11,434 nt of DNA, taken from contig DDYY01000021.1 in NCBI GenBank assembly GCA_002346225.1, forward strand, positions 1 through 11,434. The letters run 5' to 3'. The stretch's first letter is position 1. Each line of letters opens with the position of its first letter. The stretch is from Bacteroidetes bacterium UBA3022. GTDB lineage: Bacteria; Bacteroidota; Bacteroidia; Chitinophagales; BACL12. The notes under the pieces are model-generated. The model was not told the DNA's origin. It was given only the letters and a program-made list of their open reading frames with translations, and did no database searches. Below, in pieces: positions 1 to 6,865 of this stretch. Made by a program: the position numbers and the translations under genes.

Positions 1-1
1 T

Positions 2-616
2 GTCTTGTCCATCCTGATGACCGGCAATAAGGAAGCTACCAACTGGAACGCAAAGAAAGGCATACTGGATATTTTTGATTTAAAGGAAGAATTGCAGTTG
101 ATTGCCCGACAGTTGCGCATACCTTACGAAGAAACCCCCTTTACCGAGCAGCATCCTTTGCTGGAAGCTGCTATTGCGGTATACTCCGGGCAGGAAGTAA
201 TGGGTGTATTTGGCAAAGTGAAACCAGCCATTGCCGATGCTTTTGACTTGCGGCAGGATGTCTATTTTGCCGAAATTTTCTGGATTAAGTGGGCAGGCTA
301 CCAGCAATCGACAGTCAGGTACCAGCCGCTGTCCAAATACCCTGAAGTGAAGCGCGATCTGGCCTTGTTGCTCGACCAGCAGGTGCCCTATGAGCGCATC
401 AAAAGAATTACCATGGAGCAGGGCGGGGAGCGCCTGCGGGAAGTAGCCTTATTTGATGTTTACCACGACAAGAAACTGGCGGGTAAAAAGTCGTATGCCA
501 TTTCCATGGTCTTCAGGGATGAGGAAAAGACCTTAACGGATAAGGAAGTAGAAACTGCCGTGTCGCGCATCATGCGGGCACTTGAAAAAGAAACCGGAGC
601 AACAATTCGTCAATAA
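2..616 (+). CDS. pheT: Phenylalanine--tRNA ligase beta subunit, C-terminal part
   Basis: This is the 3' end of pheT; the gene begins before the window and about 204 codons are visible. PheT is the large subunit of the heterotetrameric cytoplasmic enzyme that charges tRNA-Phe. The visible part covers the end of the catalytic-like and editing core region and the complete C-terminal ferredoxin-fold anticodon-binding domain (FDX-ACB/B8). The latter is recognisable from YPEVKRDLALLLD, through LFDVYHDKKLAGKKSYA, to the closing FRDEEKTLTDKEVE segment, roughly the last 95 residues. The frame is open from the window edge with no damage. The TAA stop at 614-616 shares its last A with the ATG of the following coiled-coil gene, so the two are almost certainly co-transcribed and translationally coupled. 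Confidence 0.95.
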   Translation, partial: VLSILMTGNKEATNWNAKKGILDIFDLKEELQLIARQLRIPYEETPFTEQHPLLEAAIAVYSGQEVMGVFGKVKPAIADAFDLRQDVYFAEIFWIKWAGYQQSTVRYQPLSKYPEVKRDLALLLDQQVPYERIKRITMEQGGERLREVALFDVYHDKKLAGKKSYAISMVFRDEEKTLTDKEVETAVSRIMRALEKETGATIRQ

Positions 617-936
617 TGGAAAGTATTCAACAACGCTTATCTGCCATAAAAGTAAATATTGAGCGCCTGGTGCGCAATCTGCAGGCTGCCCGTCAGGAAA
701 ATAAGCTCCTGAAGACACAGCTGGAGACACTGCGGATGCAGGTAACAGAAAAGACGAAAGCCATGGAGCAAATGAAGGAGGAGCTCGATTTATTGAAAAC
801 GGCCCATGCTATCAAGACCACTACCATGGAACAAGGCGAACTCAGCGAGGAGCAAAAGGCCGTCCGGAAGAAAATAAACGAATATATCCGGGAAATTGAC
901 GCCTGCATCAAAAAACTGGAACACCAGGTTATCTGA
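616..936 (+). CDS. Small coiled-coil protein next to zapA
   Basis: A 106-residue, highly charged protein with no signal peptide or membrane segment. Residues about 1-65 have heptad-like spacing of Leu, Ile and Met (RLVRNLQAARQENKLLKTQ, then LETLRMQV) and should form a long coiled coil. The C-terminal part (KINEYIREIDACIKKLEHQ) is a second amphipathic helix. The ATG overlaps the pheT stop in a TAATG arrangement, and zapA follows 84 bases later. I do not recognise a named family with certainty. Its size, coiled-coil make-up and position before zapA make a division-related role, analogous to the ZapA partner ZapB, a reasonable hypothesis, but this is inference from context only. Confidence 0.8.
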   Translation: MESIQQRLSAIKVNIERLVRNLQAARQENKLLKTQLETLRMQVTEKTKAMEQMKEELDLLKTAHAIKTTTMEQGELSEEQKAVRKKINEYIREIDACIKKLEHQVI

Positions 937-954
937 CCTCTCAACTATCTTCTA

Positions 955-983
955 TTTGCTTGTCAGGAATTTGTGTATTTTTG
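955..983 (+). promoter_or_regulatory. Bacteroidota-type promoter for zapA
   Basis: A TTTG box at 955-958 lies 17 bases before TATTTTTG at 976-983, which matches the Bacteroidota -33/-7 consensus (TTTG and TAnnTTTG). Transcription would start near 990, leaving a leader of about 30 bases before the zapA ATG. It lies just after the coiled-coil gene, so zapA and rny can be transcribed separately from pheT. Confidence 0.6.
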
Positions 984-1020
984 ACATATTGTGGCATAAT
1001 GTGAAAATGTGCACGGAAGT

Positions 1021-1323
1021 ATGTCGAAAGAGCAAGAGGTATTTCATATAAACGTAACTATCTGCGACAGGCCTTACCGCCTCAAAATCCAACCCAGCGA
1101 GGAAGAATCGGTGCGGAAGGCTGCCAAGCAGATATCTGATAAGGTGAAGGAACTGCAAACACAATTTGCAGGCAAAGACAAACAGGATTATCTGGCTATG
1201 TATGCACTTACCCTTGCGGTGGGCGCCAGCCATAGCGAACATCAGCTGCAACACATGCAGGAAGACGTAGTAGATGAACTGTCCACCATAGATACCTTGC
1301 TCCGAAAGGCTTTAGAACAGTAA
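1021..1323 (+). CDS. zapA: Cell division protein ZapA
   Basis: A 100-residue ZapA-family protein, the usual length. ZapA binds and bundles FtsZ filaments at the Z-ring. The N-terminal part (EVFHINVTICDRPYRLKI, residues about 6-23) is the beta-rich ZapA head. The segment ESVRKAAKQISDKVKELQ matches the family helix, and the remainder (YLAMYALTLAVGAS, then a Gln/His/Asp-rich helix) forms the long C-terminal helix used for dimer and tetramer contacts. I chose the ATG at 1021. An in-frame GTG at 1009 would add only M-H-G-S, lacks conservation support and is less likely. A promoter lies upstream, and rny follows after 69 bases, probably on the same transcript. Expected location is the cytoplasm at the division site. 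Confidence 0.88.
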   Translation: MSKEQEVFHINVTICDRPYRLKIQPSEEESVRKAAKQISDKVKELQTQFAGKDKQDYLAMYALTLAVGASHSEHQLQHMQEDVVDELSTIDTLLRKALEQ

Positions 1324-1360
1324 GCTCTCTGCAGTCTTATTGTTTCCCGCACCTGCCCGC

Positions 1361-1391
1361 ATTGTGCTTAATCATAAAAAAAGCACACAAT
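1361..1391 (+). promoter_or_regulatory. Hairpin just before the rny start codon
   Basis: TGTGCTT (1363-1369) pairs with AAGCACA (1381-1387) across an A-rich 11-base loop. The 3' arm ends 5 bases before the rny ATG at 1393, so the fold would cover the ribosome landing zone. There is no T-tract after the stem, so it is not an intrinsic terminator. A control role is inference. Confidence 0.35.
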
Positions 1392-1392
1392 A

Positions 1393-2985
1393 ATGGACAT
1401 GATTAGTTTACTCACGGGTGCGATACCCGGCCTGCTCCTCGGCCTTCTGCTGGGATATATAATTTTCAAGACCAAAAAAACAGAGCTGGAGCAAGCCAAA
1501 AAAGACGCCGCAGATTTAATTGCCAGCGCACAGAAAGATGTTAGTCTGCTGAAAGAGAAAGCAGCTGCGGAAGCAGAGAACCTGAAAAAAGACCGCTTAC
1601 TGGAGGCCAAAGAAAAATTCTTGCAAATGAAATCCGACCTTGAATCCGAGCGGGTGCAAAAGGTTGGTAAGCTGGAAGAACAGGAATTGCGCATGAAAAA
1701 TCGCGAAAAACAACTGAACCAGGAGCGCGAACAGTTAAAGAAGAAAGAAAACGAAGCAGAAAGTATAAAAGAGAATCTGAACCGACAGCTGGAGCTGGTG
1801 AGCATTAAAAAAGTAGAACTGGAGCGCGCCTACAGCGAGCACGTTGCCAAGCTCGAGCAAATTGCCGGACTGACTGCCGAGCAAGCCAAGAGCCAGCTGG
1901 TAGAAACCCTGAAAGACGAAGCCCGCAACCAGGCCATGGCGCATGTGAAGGAAATAATTGAAGAGTCGAAACTGAAGGCGAATAAGGAAGCCAAGAAAAT
2001 TATACTTCAAACCATTCAACGCACAGCTGCAGAGCAGACCATTGAGAACACCGTTTCTGTTTTCAACCTCGACAGCGATGATCAGAAAGGACAAATCATT
2101 GGACGAGAAGGCCGTAATATCCGTGCACTGGAATCGGCTACAGGTATAGAACTGATTGTTGATGATACGCCTGAAACCATCATTATCTCCGGATTTGACC
2201 CGGTTCGCAGGGAGGTAGCCCGCTTGTCGCTGCAGCGTCTGGTATCTGATGGACGTATTCACCCTGCCCGCATTGAAGAAGTGGTGGCGAAGACCCGCAA
2301 GCAAATGGATGAGCATATCATGGAGATTGGCGAACGCACAGTCATTGAGCTGGGCATCAGCGGTCTGCACAACGAGCTTATCAGAATGGTAGGACGCATG
2401 CGCTTCCGCTCTTCTTACGGACAGAATTTATTGATGCACTCTAAAGAAACTGCCAACCTATGTGCTACTATGGCAGCCGAAATGGGATTGAATCCTAAGC
2501 TGGCCAAACGTGCCGGTTTACTGCATGATATTGGCAAGGTACCGGAAGAGGAATCTGAATTATCGCATGCATTGCTGGGTGCCAAGCTGTGTGAAAAGTA
2601 CGGCGAACACGCTGCCATTGTGAATGCAGTGGGAGCCCACCATGATGAACTGGAAATGACCTATGTTATTTCTCCCATTGTGCAGGCTTGTGATGCCATT
2701 AGCGGTGCGCGGCCGGGAGCCAGAAGGGAAATACTGGAAAGCTATCTGAAACGCATTAAAGAAATGGAAAACCTGGCGATGGCATACGATGGAGTAGAAA
2801 AAGCTTTTGCCATCCAGGCTGGAAGGGAATTGCGGGTTATTGTAGAAGCTGAAAAAGTAGACGATAAAAAATCTGAAGACCTGAGTTTCCAGATTGCCCA
2901 GAAAATCCAGGATGAAATGCAGTACCCTGGACATATTAAAGTAACTGTAATACGGGAGACGCGGTCGGTTTCGTTTGCGAAGTAA
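1393..2985 (+). CDS. rny: Ribonuclease Y
   Basis: A 530-residue, full-length RNase Y, the membrane-anchored endoribonuclease that starts decay of many mRNAs. Domains in order: an N-terminal membrane anchor (residues about 5-25, Gly/Leu-rich) followed by positive KTKK; a long Lys/Glu/Gln-rich coiled coil (about 28-200); a KH RNA-binding domain with the GREG loop at 237-240 (IIGREGRNIRALE); and an HD metal-dependent phosphodiesterase domain with His349, the His378-Asp379 pair (LLHDIGK) and the His416-His417 pair. A C-terminal region to about 530 closes the family architecture. All key residues are present and the frame is clean. It follows zapA and ends at a strong intrinsic terminator, so it is the last gene of this transcript. 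Confidence 0.96.
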   Translation: MDMISLLTGAIPGLLLGLLLGYIIFKTKKTELEQAKKDAADLIASAQKDVSLLKEKAAAEAENLKKDRLLEAKEKFLQMKSDLESERVQKVGKLEEQELRMKNREKQLNQEREQLKKKENEAESIKENLNRQLELVSIKKVELERAYSEHVAKLEQIAGLTAEQAKSQLVETLKDEARNQAMAHVKEIIEESKLKANKEAKKIILQTIQRTAAEQTIENTVSVFNLDSDDQKGQIIGREGRNIRALESATGIELIVDDTPETIIISGFDPVRREVARLSLQRLVSDGRIHPARIEEVVAKTRKQMDEHIMEIGERTVIELGISGLHNELIRMVGRMRFRSSYGQNLLMHSKETANLCATMAAEMGLNPKLAKRAGLLHDIGKVPEEESELSHALLGAKLCEKYGEHAAIVNAVGAHHDELEMTYVISPIVQACDAISGARPGARREILESYLKRIKEMENLAMAYDGVEKAFAIQAGRELRVIVEAEKVDDKKSEDLSFQIAQKIQDEMQYPGHIKVTVIRETRSVSFAK

Positions 2986-3004
2986 TTCCAACTTATTGCC
3001 TGTT

Positions 3005-3032
3005 AAAATCCCGGTACACACCGGGATTTTTT
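3005..3032 (+). terminator. Intrinsic terminator after rny
   Basis: AAAATCCCGGT (3005-3015) and ACCGGGATTTT (3020-3030) form an 11-bp perfect stem with a 4-base ACAC loop. The stem runs directly into a T-rich tract that continues to 3038. It lies 20 bases after the rny stop. A TATTTTTA stretch at 3032-3039 inside the T-rich tail is a 7-of-8 match to the -7 box and could start tfoX transcription, but this is weak. Confidence 0.9.
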
Positions 3033-3114
3033 ATTTTTAGAGATACCATCATTCAATACGCTTTTTCCGAAACGGCCTGCACCATCGGCGAGAACAGCAC
3101 AAATACATACTACT

Positions 3115-3459
3115 ATGGCATACGACGAACACCTAGCAGAACGCATCAGACACAATCTTTCATCCGGACATATCCGGTTTCAGGAAAAGAAAATGATGGG
3201 CGGTCTTGCCTTTATGGTAGATGATAAAATGTGCGTTGGAGTAATAGGTAATGAGCTGATGGTCCGTCTCCACCCCGACGAGATGGAAAAATCATTGCGG
3301 GTTCCGGGTGCCCGCATCATGGACTTTACCGGACGCCCCATGAAAGGCTTTCTGATAGCAGGAGGAGAGGCGATTGACAAAGATGCCCATTTGGATAGAT
3401 GGATAGAACTGGCGCTGGCTTTTAATCCCTTAGCCAAATCGTCGAAGAAGAAAAAATAG
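3115..3459 (+). CDS. TfoX/Sxy N-terminal domain protein
   Basis: A 114-residue cytoplasmic protein consisting of a single TfoX N-terminal domain. Family signs are the opening helix (LAERIRHNL), the phrase KKMMGGLAFMVDDKMCVGVIGNELMVRL, the segment MDFTGRPMKGFLIAG and the final helix LDRWIELALAFN. Full TfoX/Sxy competence regulators are about 200 residues with a second, C-terminal domain. This protein has only the first domain and ends in a Lys-rich tail (SSKKKK), as is common for stand-alone members in many bacteria. These short members have no established function, and a role in competence should not be assumed. It stands alone between the rny terminator and a structured intergenic stretch. 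Confidence 0.85.
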   Translation: MAYDEHLAERIRHNLSSGHIRFQEKKMMGGLAFMVDDKMCVGVIGNELMVRLHPDEMEKSLRVPGARIMDFTGRPMKGFLIAGGEAIDKDAHLDRWIELALAFNPLAKSSKKKK

Positions 3460-3506
3460 CCCCGGCGAAGCAGACCCCGTACCTTTCTAGCCCTGATGGC
3501 AGCGGT

Positions 3507-3590
3507 TAGCCCCCGCAGGTAATGGTGTTTATTACATGATGAACGGTTTAATCTCTGCGGGGCTATGAGCGAACAGCAGGAAGACTGCTG
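3507..3590. other. Folded intergenic stretch between tfoX-like gene and sucD
   Basis: Within the 245-base gap, TAGCCCCCGCAG (3507-3518) pairs with CTGCGGGGCTA (3555-3565) with one bulged C. Inside its loop, GTAAT (3519-3523) pairs with ATTAC (3531-3535). Next, CAGCAG (3574-3579) pairs with CTGCTG (3585-3590) around GAAGA. No T-tract follows any stem. The sucD promoter lies downstream, so this is not part of the sucD leader. It could be the 3' end of the tfoX-like mRNA, a small RNA, or a repeat. I do not recognise a known RNA family here; SRP, tmRNA and RNase P signatures are absent. Confidence 0.4.
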
Positions 3591-3675
3591 CTGGCTGGCA
3601 GCGCGGTAAGTGCTTCCCCTCCATAATCTTATGGGGTTCCTGCAGATTTTCCTGTCAGCCCTGCTTCCTTTTTCC

Positions 3676-3683
3676 TATCTTTG
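3676..3683 (+). promoter_or_regulatory. -7 promoter box of sucD
   Basis: TATCTTTG is an exact match to the Bacteroidota TAnnTTTG -7 box. It sits 21 bases before the sucD ATG, predicting a start near 3690 and a short A-rich leader of about 15 bases. No convincing -33 TTTG box is visible at normal spacing. Confidence 0.6.
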
Positions 3684-3704
3684 CAGCGCAAAAAATCAGA
3701 AACA

Positions 3705-4574
3705 ATGAGTGTATTGGTTGGCAGTTATTCGAGGGTAATCGTTCAGGGATTTACCGGTAAGGAAGGGACTTTCCATGCAGAACAGATGATTGAATACGGT
3801 ACGCCTGTGGTGGGCGGTATCACCCCGGGTAAAGGAGGTTCAAGGCATCTGGACAAACCGGTTTTTAATACAGTGGCCGATGCAGTGGAAAAGGAAGGCG
3901 CCAATACCTCCATCATATTTGTACCACCTGCTTTTGCTGCCGATGCTATTATGGAAGCTGCTGATGCAGGCATAAAAGTAATTGTAGCCATTACCGAGGG
4001 TATTCCCGTGCAGGATATGGTGAAGGTGAAAGCCTATATCCAAGACCGTGACTGCCGCCTGATCGGTCCGAACTGTCCGGGCATCATTACCCCCGGCGAG
4101 GCGAAAGTGGGCATCATGCCGGGCTTTATTCACCGAAAAGGACATATTGGTATTGTGAGTCGCTCGGGTACCCTGACCTACGAAGCGGTGGACCAGGTGA
4201 CGAAAGCGGGCATGGGACAGAGTACCTGTATCGGTATTGGTGGTGACCCTGTGATTGGCACTACCACCCTGGAGGCCGTGCAGCTGCTGATGGCCGACCC
4301 CGAAACGGAAGGTATTATCCTGATAGGCGAGATTGGTGGTTCCATGGAAGCGCGTGCTGCTGAGTGGATTCGCGATAACGGCACCAAACCCGTTGTTGGT
4401 TTCATAGCGGGACAAACGGCACCTGCCGGACGTACCATGGGACATGCGGGCGCCATTGTAGGCGGCAAGGACGATACGGCTGCTGCCAAGATGGAGATTA
4501 TGCAGGCATGCGGTATTCACGTAGCAGAAACTCCGGCCGTGCTGGGGGATAAGATGCGGGAAGCGTTGAGGTGA
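3705..4574 (+). CDS. sucD: Succinate--CoA ligase, alpha subunit
   Basis: A 289-residue SucD, the usual length. With SucC it forms succinyl-CoA synthetase, which makes ATP or GTP from succinyl-CoA in the TCA cycle. The N-terminal CoA-binding Rossmann domain shows VIVQGFTGKEGTFHAEQMI (residues about 11-29). The sequence GPNCPGIITPGE (121-132) and the phosphohistidine loop GRTMGHAGAIVGG with His247 mark the ligase domain. The ATG at 3705 is preferred over an upstream in-frame TTG at 3681, which lies inside the promoter -7 box. The sucC partner is not in this window, so the subunits are encoded apart here. The TGA stop at 4572-4574 lies inside the first heptamer of a palindromic repeat tract. Confidence 0.96.
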   Translation: MSVLVGSYSRVIVQGFTGKEGTFHAEQMIEYGTPVVGGITPGKGGSRHLDKPVFNTVADAVEKEGANTSIIFVPPAFAADAIMEAADAGIKVIVAITEGIPVQDMVKVKAYIQDRDCRLIGPNCPGIITPGEAKVGIMPGFIHRKGHIGIVSRSGTLTYEAVDQVTKAGMGQSTCIGIGGDPVIGTTTLEAVQLLMADPETEGIILIGEIGGSMEARAAEWIRDNGTKPVVGFIAGQTAPAGRTMGHAGAIVGGKDDTAAAKMEIMQACGIHVAETPAVLGDKMREALR

Positions 4575-4613
4575 GTACCCCGCGAAGCGGGGATGAGTAA
4601 GGAGTGATGAGTA
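4571..4613 (+). repeat. ATGAGTA-heptamer/hairpin repeat, tract A
   Basis: The order is GTGAGTA (4571-4577), then a hairpin with CCCCGC (4578-4583), loop GAA and GCGGGG (4587-4592), then the heptamers ATGAGTA, AGGAGTG and ATGAGTA (4593-4613). The sucD stop TGA is bases 2-4 of the first heptamer. There is no T-tract, so it is not a standard terminator. The same stem recurs in inverted orientation in tract B, 5413-5455, with a different loop. Confidence 0.85.
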
Positions 4614-4915
4614 GGTGAAATTATATCAGTTACCTGCTATCACAGCTTAGGCGATTTCCAGGAATTGGCAGAAGGCCACCCAAAGGGAATAAAGCGCTAT
4701 ATCAAAATGCCCTCCATGATTTCCCGAGCAAACTACTCAAACACCATCGGGTGCCTAAGTTTATGTAAACATTGGTGAGATGAGTTGCAGTTCATCCAAG
4801 GGTACCACGTAACGTGTTTATATCATCGGTCGTTGAACTTTATTGATCATAGCCATCTGATACATATACTTTATTTCATATTGATTATTTTCAAGGCTCA
4901 TCAATATGCTTAACC
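4614..4915. other. Intergenic stretch before the four-helix-bundle gene
   Basis: About 300 bases with no convincing gene. A stop-free frame of 55 codons runs from 4611 to a TGA at 4776-4778, but it has no good start, and I recognise no protein family in it. It might be a remnant. An isolated ATGAGTT occurs near 4781, and a small CACG-TAA-CGTG palindrome lies near 4807-4817. The last 60 bases before the gene are AT-rich, and no full TAnnTTTG box is seen. Confidence 0.4.
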
Positions 4916-5293
4916 ATGTATCTTCAACTTGCCCACACCCGATTGGAGGTGTTTCAGATTTCCAAATTACTAGTACTGGAATGCTACAGGCTTACCAAAG
5001 ATTTTCCACCTGAAGAAAAATTCAACTTGGTCAGTCAGATCAGGCGGGCTGCCCTGTCCGTCCATCTTAATATTGCTGAAGGCTCCAGCAGGAAATCACC
5101 TCTGGAAAGAAAGCGCTATTTTATTGTATCCAGAGGGTCACTTATAGAAGTAGATACCGCCTTTGATGTGGCAGAATCCCTGCTCTTATGTACAAAGGAA
5201 CAGACTCAGGTAATGGGAAGCTTGCTGGTACAATGCTTCAGTCAACTTTCTGCATTGATAAAAAACTTAGAGAATCAAGAGTCGATGAAATAA
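4916..5293 (+). CDS. Four-helix bundle protein (S23 / 23S rRNA IVS type)
   Basis: A 125-residue protein of the four-helix-bundle family first described from ORFs in 23S rRNA intervening sequences and also related to Avd of diversity-generating retroelements. The family core is clear: RRAALSVHLNIAEGSSRKSPLERKRYF (roughly residues 43-69) and the following SRGSLIEVDTAFDVAESL. Members form helical pentamers in solved structures. Stand-alone copies have no established role. No rRNA sequence surrounds this copy, so it is not a 23S IVS, and no reverse transcriptase or template repeat is nearby, so it is not part of a retroelement visible here. It sits alone between sucD and fumC, bracketed by inverted copies of the ATGAGTA-hairpin repeat. 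The ATG has no clear ribosome binding site. Confidence 0.85.
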   Translation: MYLQLAHTRLEVFQISKLLVLECYRLTKDFPPEEKFNLVSQIRRAALSVHLNIAEGSSRKSPLERKRYFIVSRGSLIEVDTAFDVAESLLLCTKEQTQVMGSLLVQCFSQLSALIKNLENQESMK

Positions 5294-5298
5294 CTTTG
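5266..5298 (+). promoter_or_regulatory. Candidate promoter for fumC
   Basis: TAACTTTG at 5291-5298 is an exact TAnnTTTG match and overlaps the stop codon of the four-helix-bundle gene. A CTTAG near 5266-5270, 20 bases upstream, is an imperfect -33 box. Transcription would start near 5305, giving fumC a leader of about 160 bases that contains repeat tract B. Confidence 0.4.
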
Positions 5299-5412
5299 CA
5301 TAAGCCAATAAATAAGGTTAAGTCGAATCAGTAGGAAATAAATTAACTAACTTATAAGATTGCTACCAGAAGGCCAGCTGAAGTTTCTGAATGGAGATTT
5401 TAGAACTACATT

Positions 5413-5455
5413 AACTCATTACTCATCCCCGCCCCGCGGGGTACTCATTACTCAT
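5413..5455 (-). repeat. ATGAGTA-heptamer/hairpin repeat, tract B (inverted)
   Basis: Read on the minus strand: two ATGAGTA heptamers (5455-5442), a hairpin with CCCCGC, loop GGG, GCGGGG (5441-5427), then ATGAGTA and ATGAGTT (5426-5413). The stem equals that of tract A but the loop differs (GGG against GAA), and the orientation is reversed. It ends 12 bases before the fumC ATG, so it would lie in the fumC leader RNA if the promoter near 5291 is used. Confidence 0.85.
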
Positions 5456-5467
5456 TAAACTAACAAT

Positions 5468-6865
5468 ATGACCACCTTCCGCACTGAAAAAGACACCATG
5501 GGAACCGTTCAAGTTCCGGTTGACGCCTACTATGGCGCACAGACCCAGCGCAGCATCATGAACTTCCCCATTGCGCAGGACATCAATAAGATGCCGAAAG
5601 AGATTATACGTGCCTTTGCTTACCTGAAAAAAGCAGCCGCCCTCACCAACCGCGACCTGGGGGTGCTGGATGAAGAAAAATGCAGGTTGATTGGAGCGGT
5701 GTGCGATGAAATCCTGGAAGGAAAACTCAACGACCAGTTTCCGCTGGTGGTCTGGCAAACCGGTTCTGGAACACAAAGTAATATGAACGTGAATGAGGTG
5801 GTGGCTTATCGCGGACATGTGTTGCACGGTGGCGCACTGACCGATGAAAAGAAATTTTTACATCCCAACGACGACGTCAATAAATCGCAGAGCAGCAACG
5901 ACACCTTCCCCACTGCCATGCACATTGCCGCTTATCAGATACTGATGGAAGTGACCATTCCCGGTATTGAAAAATTGCGCGATACGCTGCAGGAAAAATC
6001 GGAGGCATATATGGATGTGGTGAAGATTGGTCGGACGCACCTGATGGATGCTACACCTATCACCCTCGGACAAGAACTGAGCGGCTACGTGGCGCAACTC
6101 AACCACGGACTCCGGGCCATCCGCAATACACTTACCCACCTGAGTGAACTGGCTCTGGGCGGCACCGCGGTAGGCACGGGCATAAACACACCCAACGGTT
6201 ATGCTGAAAAGGTGGCAGCACATATTGCCACCCTTACCGGTCTCCCCTTTGTTACGGCACCCAATAAATTTGAATCGCTGGCGGCACACGATGGCATTGT
6301 AGAAGCACACGGTGCCCTGAAAATGGTGGCGGTATCGCTCATGAAAATTGCCAACGACATCCGCTTGCTCGCATCCGGCCCCAGAAGTGGTATAGGAGAA
6401 ATTCATATACCTGATAATGAACCGGGTTCATCTATTATGCCCGGCAAGGTAAACCCCACGCAGTGCGAGGCCATGACTATGGTAGCGGCACAGGTAATGG
6501 GCAATGATGTAGCCATCAATATTGGTGGTTCTAACGGACATTTCGAACTCAATGTGTTCAAGCCTGTCATGATCTACAACTTCCTGCACAGTGCCCGGCT
6601 CATTGGCGATGTGTGTACCTCCTTCAACGATAAGTGTGCGGTGGGCATAGAGCCTATTCGCGAAAACATCCGTCGTCATGTTGACAACAGCCTGATGTTG
6701 GTGACGGCGTTGAATACAAAAATCGGCTATTACAAAGCAGCCGAAATTGCGCAGACGGCGCACAAAAACGGAAGCACTTTAAAAGAAACCGCCATTCAGT
6801 TGGGCTACCTGACCGCAGAAGAGTTTGATGCGTGGGTGAAGCCGGAGGATATGGTGGGGAGATGA
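5468..6865 (+). CDS. fumC: Fumarate hydratase class II
   Basis: A 465-residue class II (iron-independent, homotetrameric) fumarase, the normal length, which interconverts fumarate and malate in the TCA cycle. The start MTTFRTEKDTMGTVQVP is typical. Seen motifs are GSGTQSNMNVNEV, NKSQSSNDTFPTAMH, GRTHLMDATPITLGQE with the conserved His near residue 191, and the signature loop GSSIMPGKVNPTQ at about 320-332, which carries the catalytic serine. The C-terminal domain ends with KETAIQLGYLTAEEFDAWVKPEDMVGR. The ATG at 5468 follows repeat tract B by 12 bases. The TGA stop (6863-6865) is inside the first heptamer of repeat tract C, as for sucD and tract A. No internal damage. Confidence 0.97.
   Translation: MTTFRTEKDTMGTVQVPVDAYYGAQTQRSIMNFPIAQDINKMPKEIIRAFAYLKKAAALTNRDLGVLDEEKCRLIGAVCDEILEGKLNDQFPLVVWQTGSGTQSNMNVNEVVAYRGHVLHGGALTDEKKFLHPNDDVNKSQSSNDTFPTAMHIAAYQILMEVTIPGIEKLRDTLQEKSEAYMDVVKIGRTHLMDATPITLGQELSGYVAQLNHGLRAIRNTLTHLSELALGGTAVGTGINTPNGYAEKVAAHIATLTGLPFVTAPNKFESLAAHDGIVEAHGALKMVAVSLMKIANDIRLLASGPRSGIGEIHIPDNEPGSSIMPGKVNPTQCEAMTMVAAQVMGNDVAINIGGSNGHFELNVFKPVMIYNFLHSARLIGDVCTSFNDKCAVGIEPIRENIRRHVDNSLMLVTALNTKIGYYKAAEIAQTAHKNGSTLKETAIQLGYLTAEEFDAWVKPEDMVGR

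Noticed and set aside
3681..3704. TTG start eight codons upstream for sucD
   Set aside because: The TTG is part of the TATCTTTG -7 box, so it would not be in the mRNA.
4578..4592. Intrinsic terminator after sucD (and the similar hairpins after fumC)
   Set aside because: The stems are GC-rich but are followed by ATGAGTA, not by a T-tract.
4611..4778. Stop-free frame of 55 codons between tract A and the four-helix-bundle gene
   Set aside because: No start codon near its beginning, no recognisable motif, and a length reachable by chance at this base composition.
4916..5293. Diversity-generating retroelement accessory gene (avd)
   Set aside because: The four-helix-bundle family includes Avd, but no reverse transcriptase, template repeat or variable-repeat gene is in the window.
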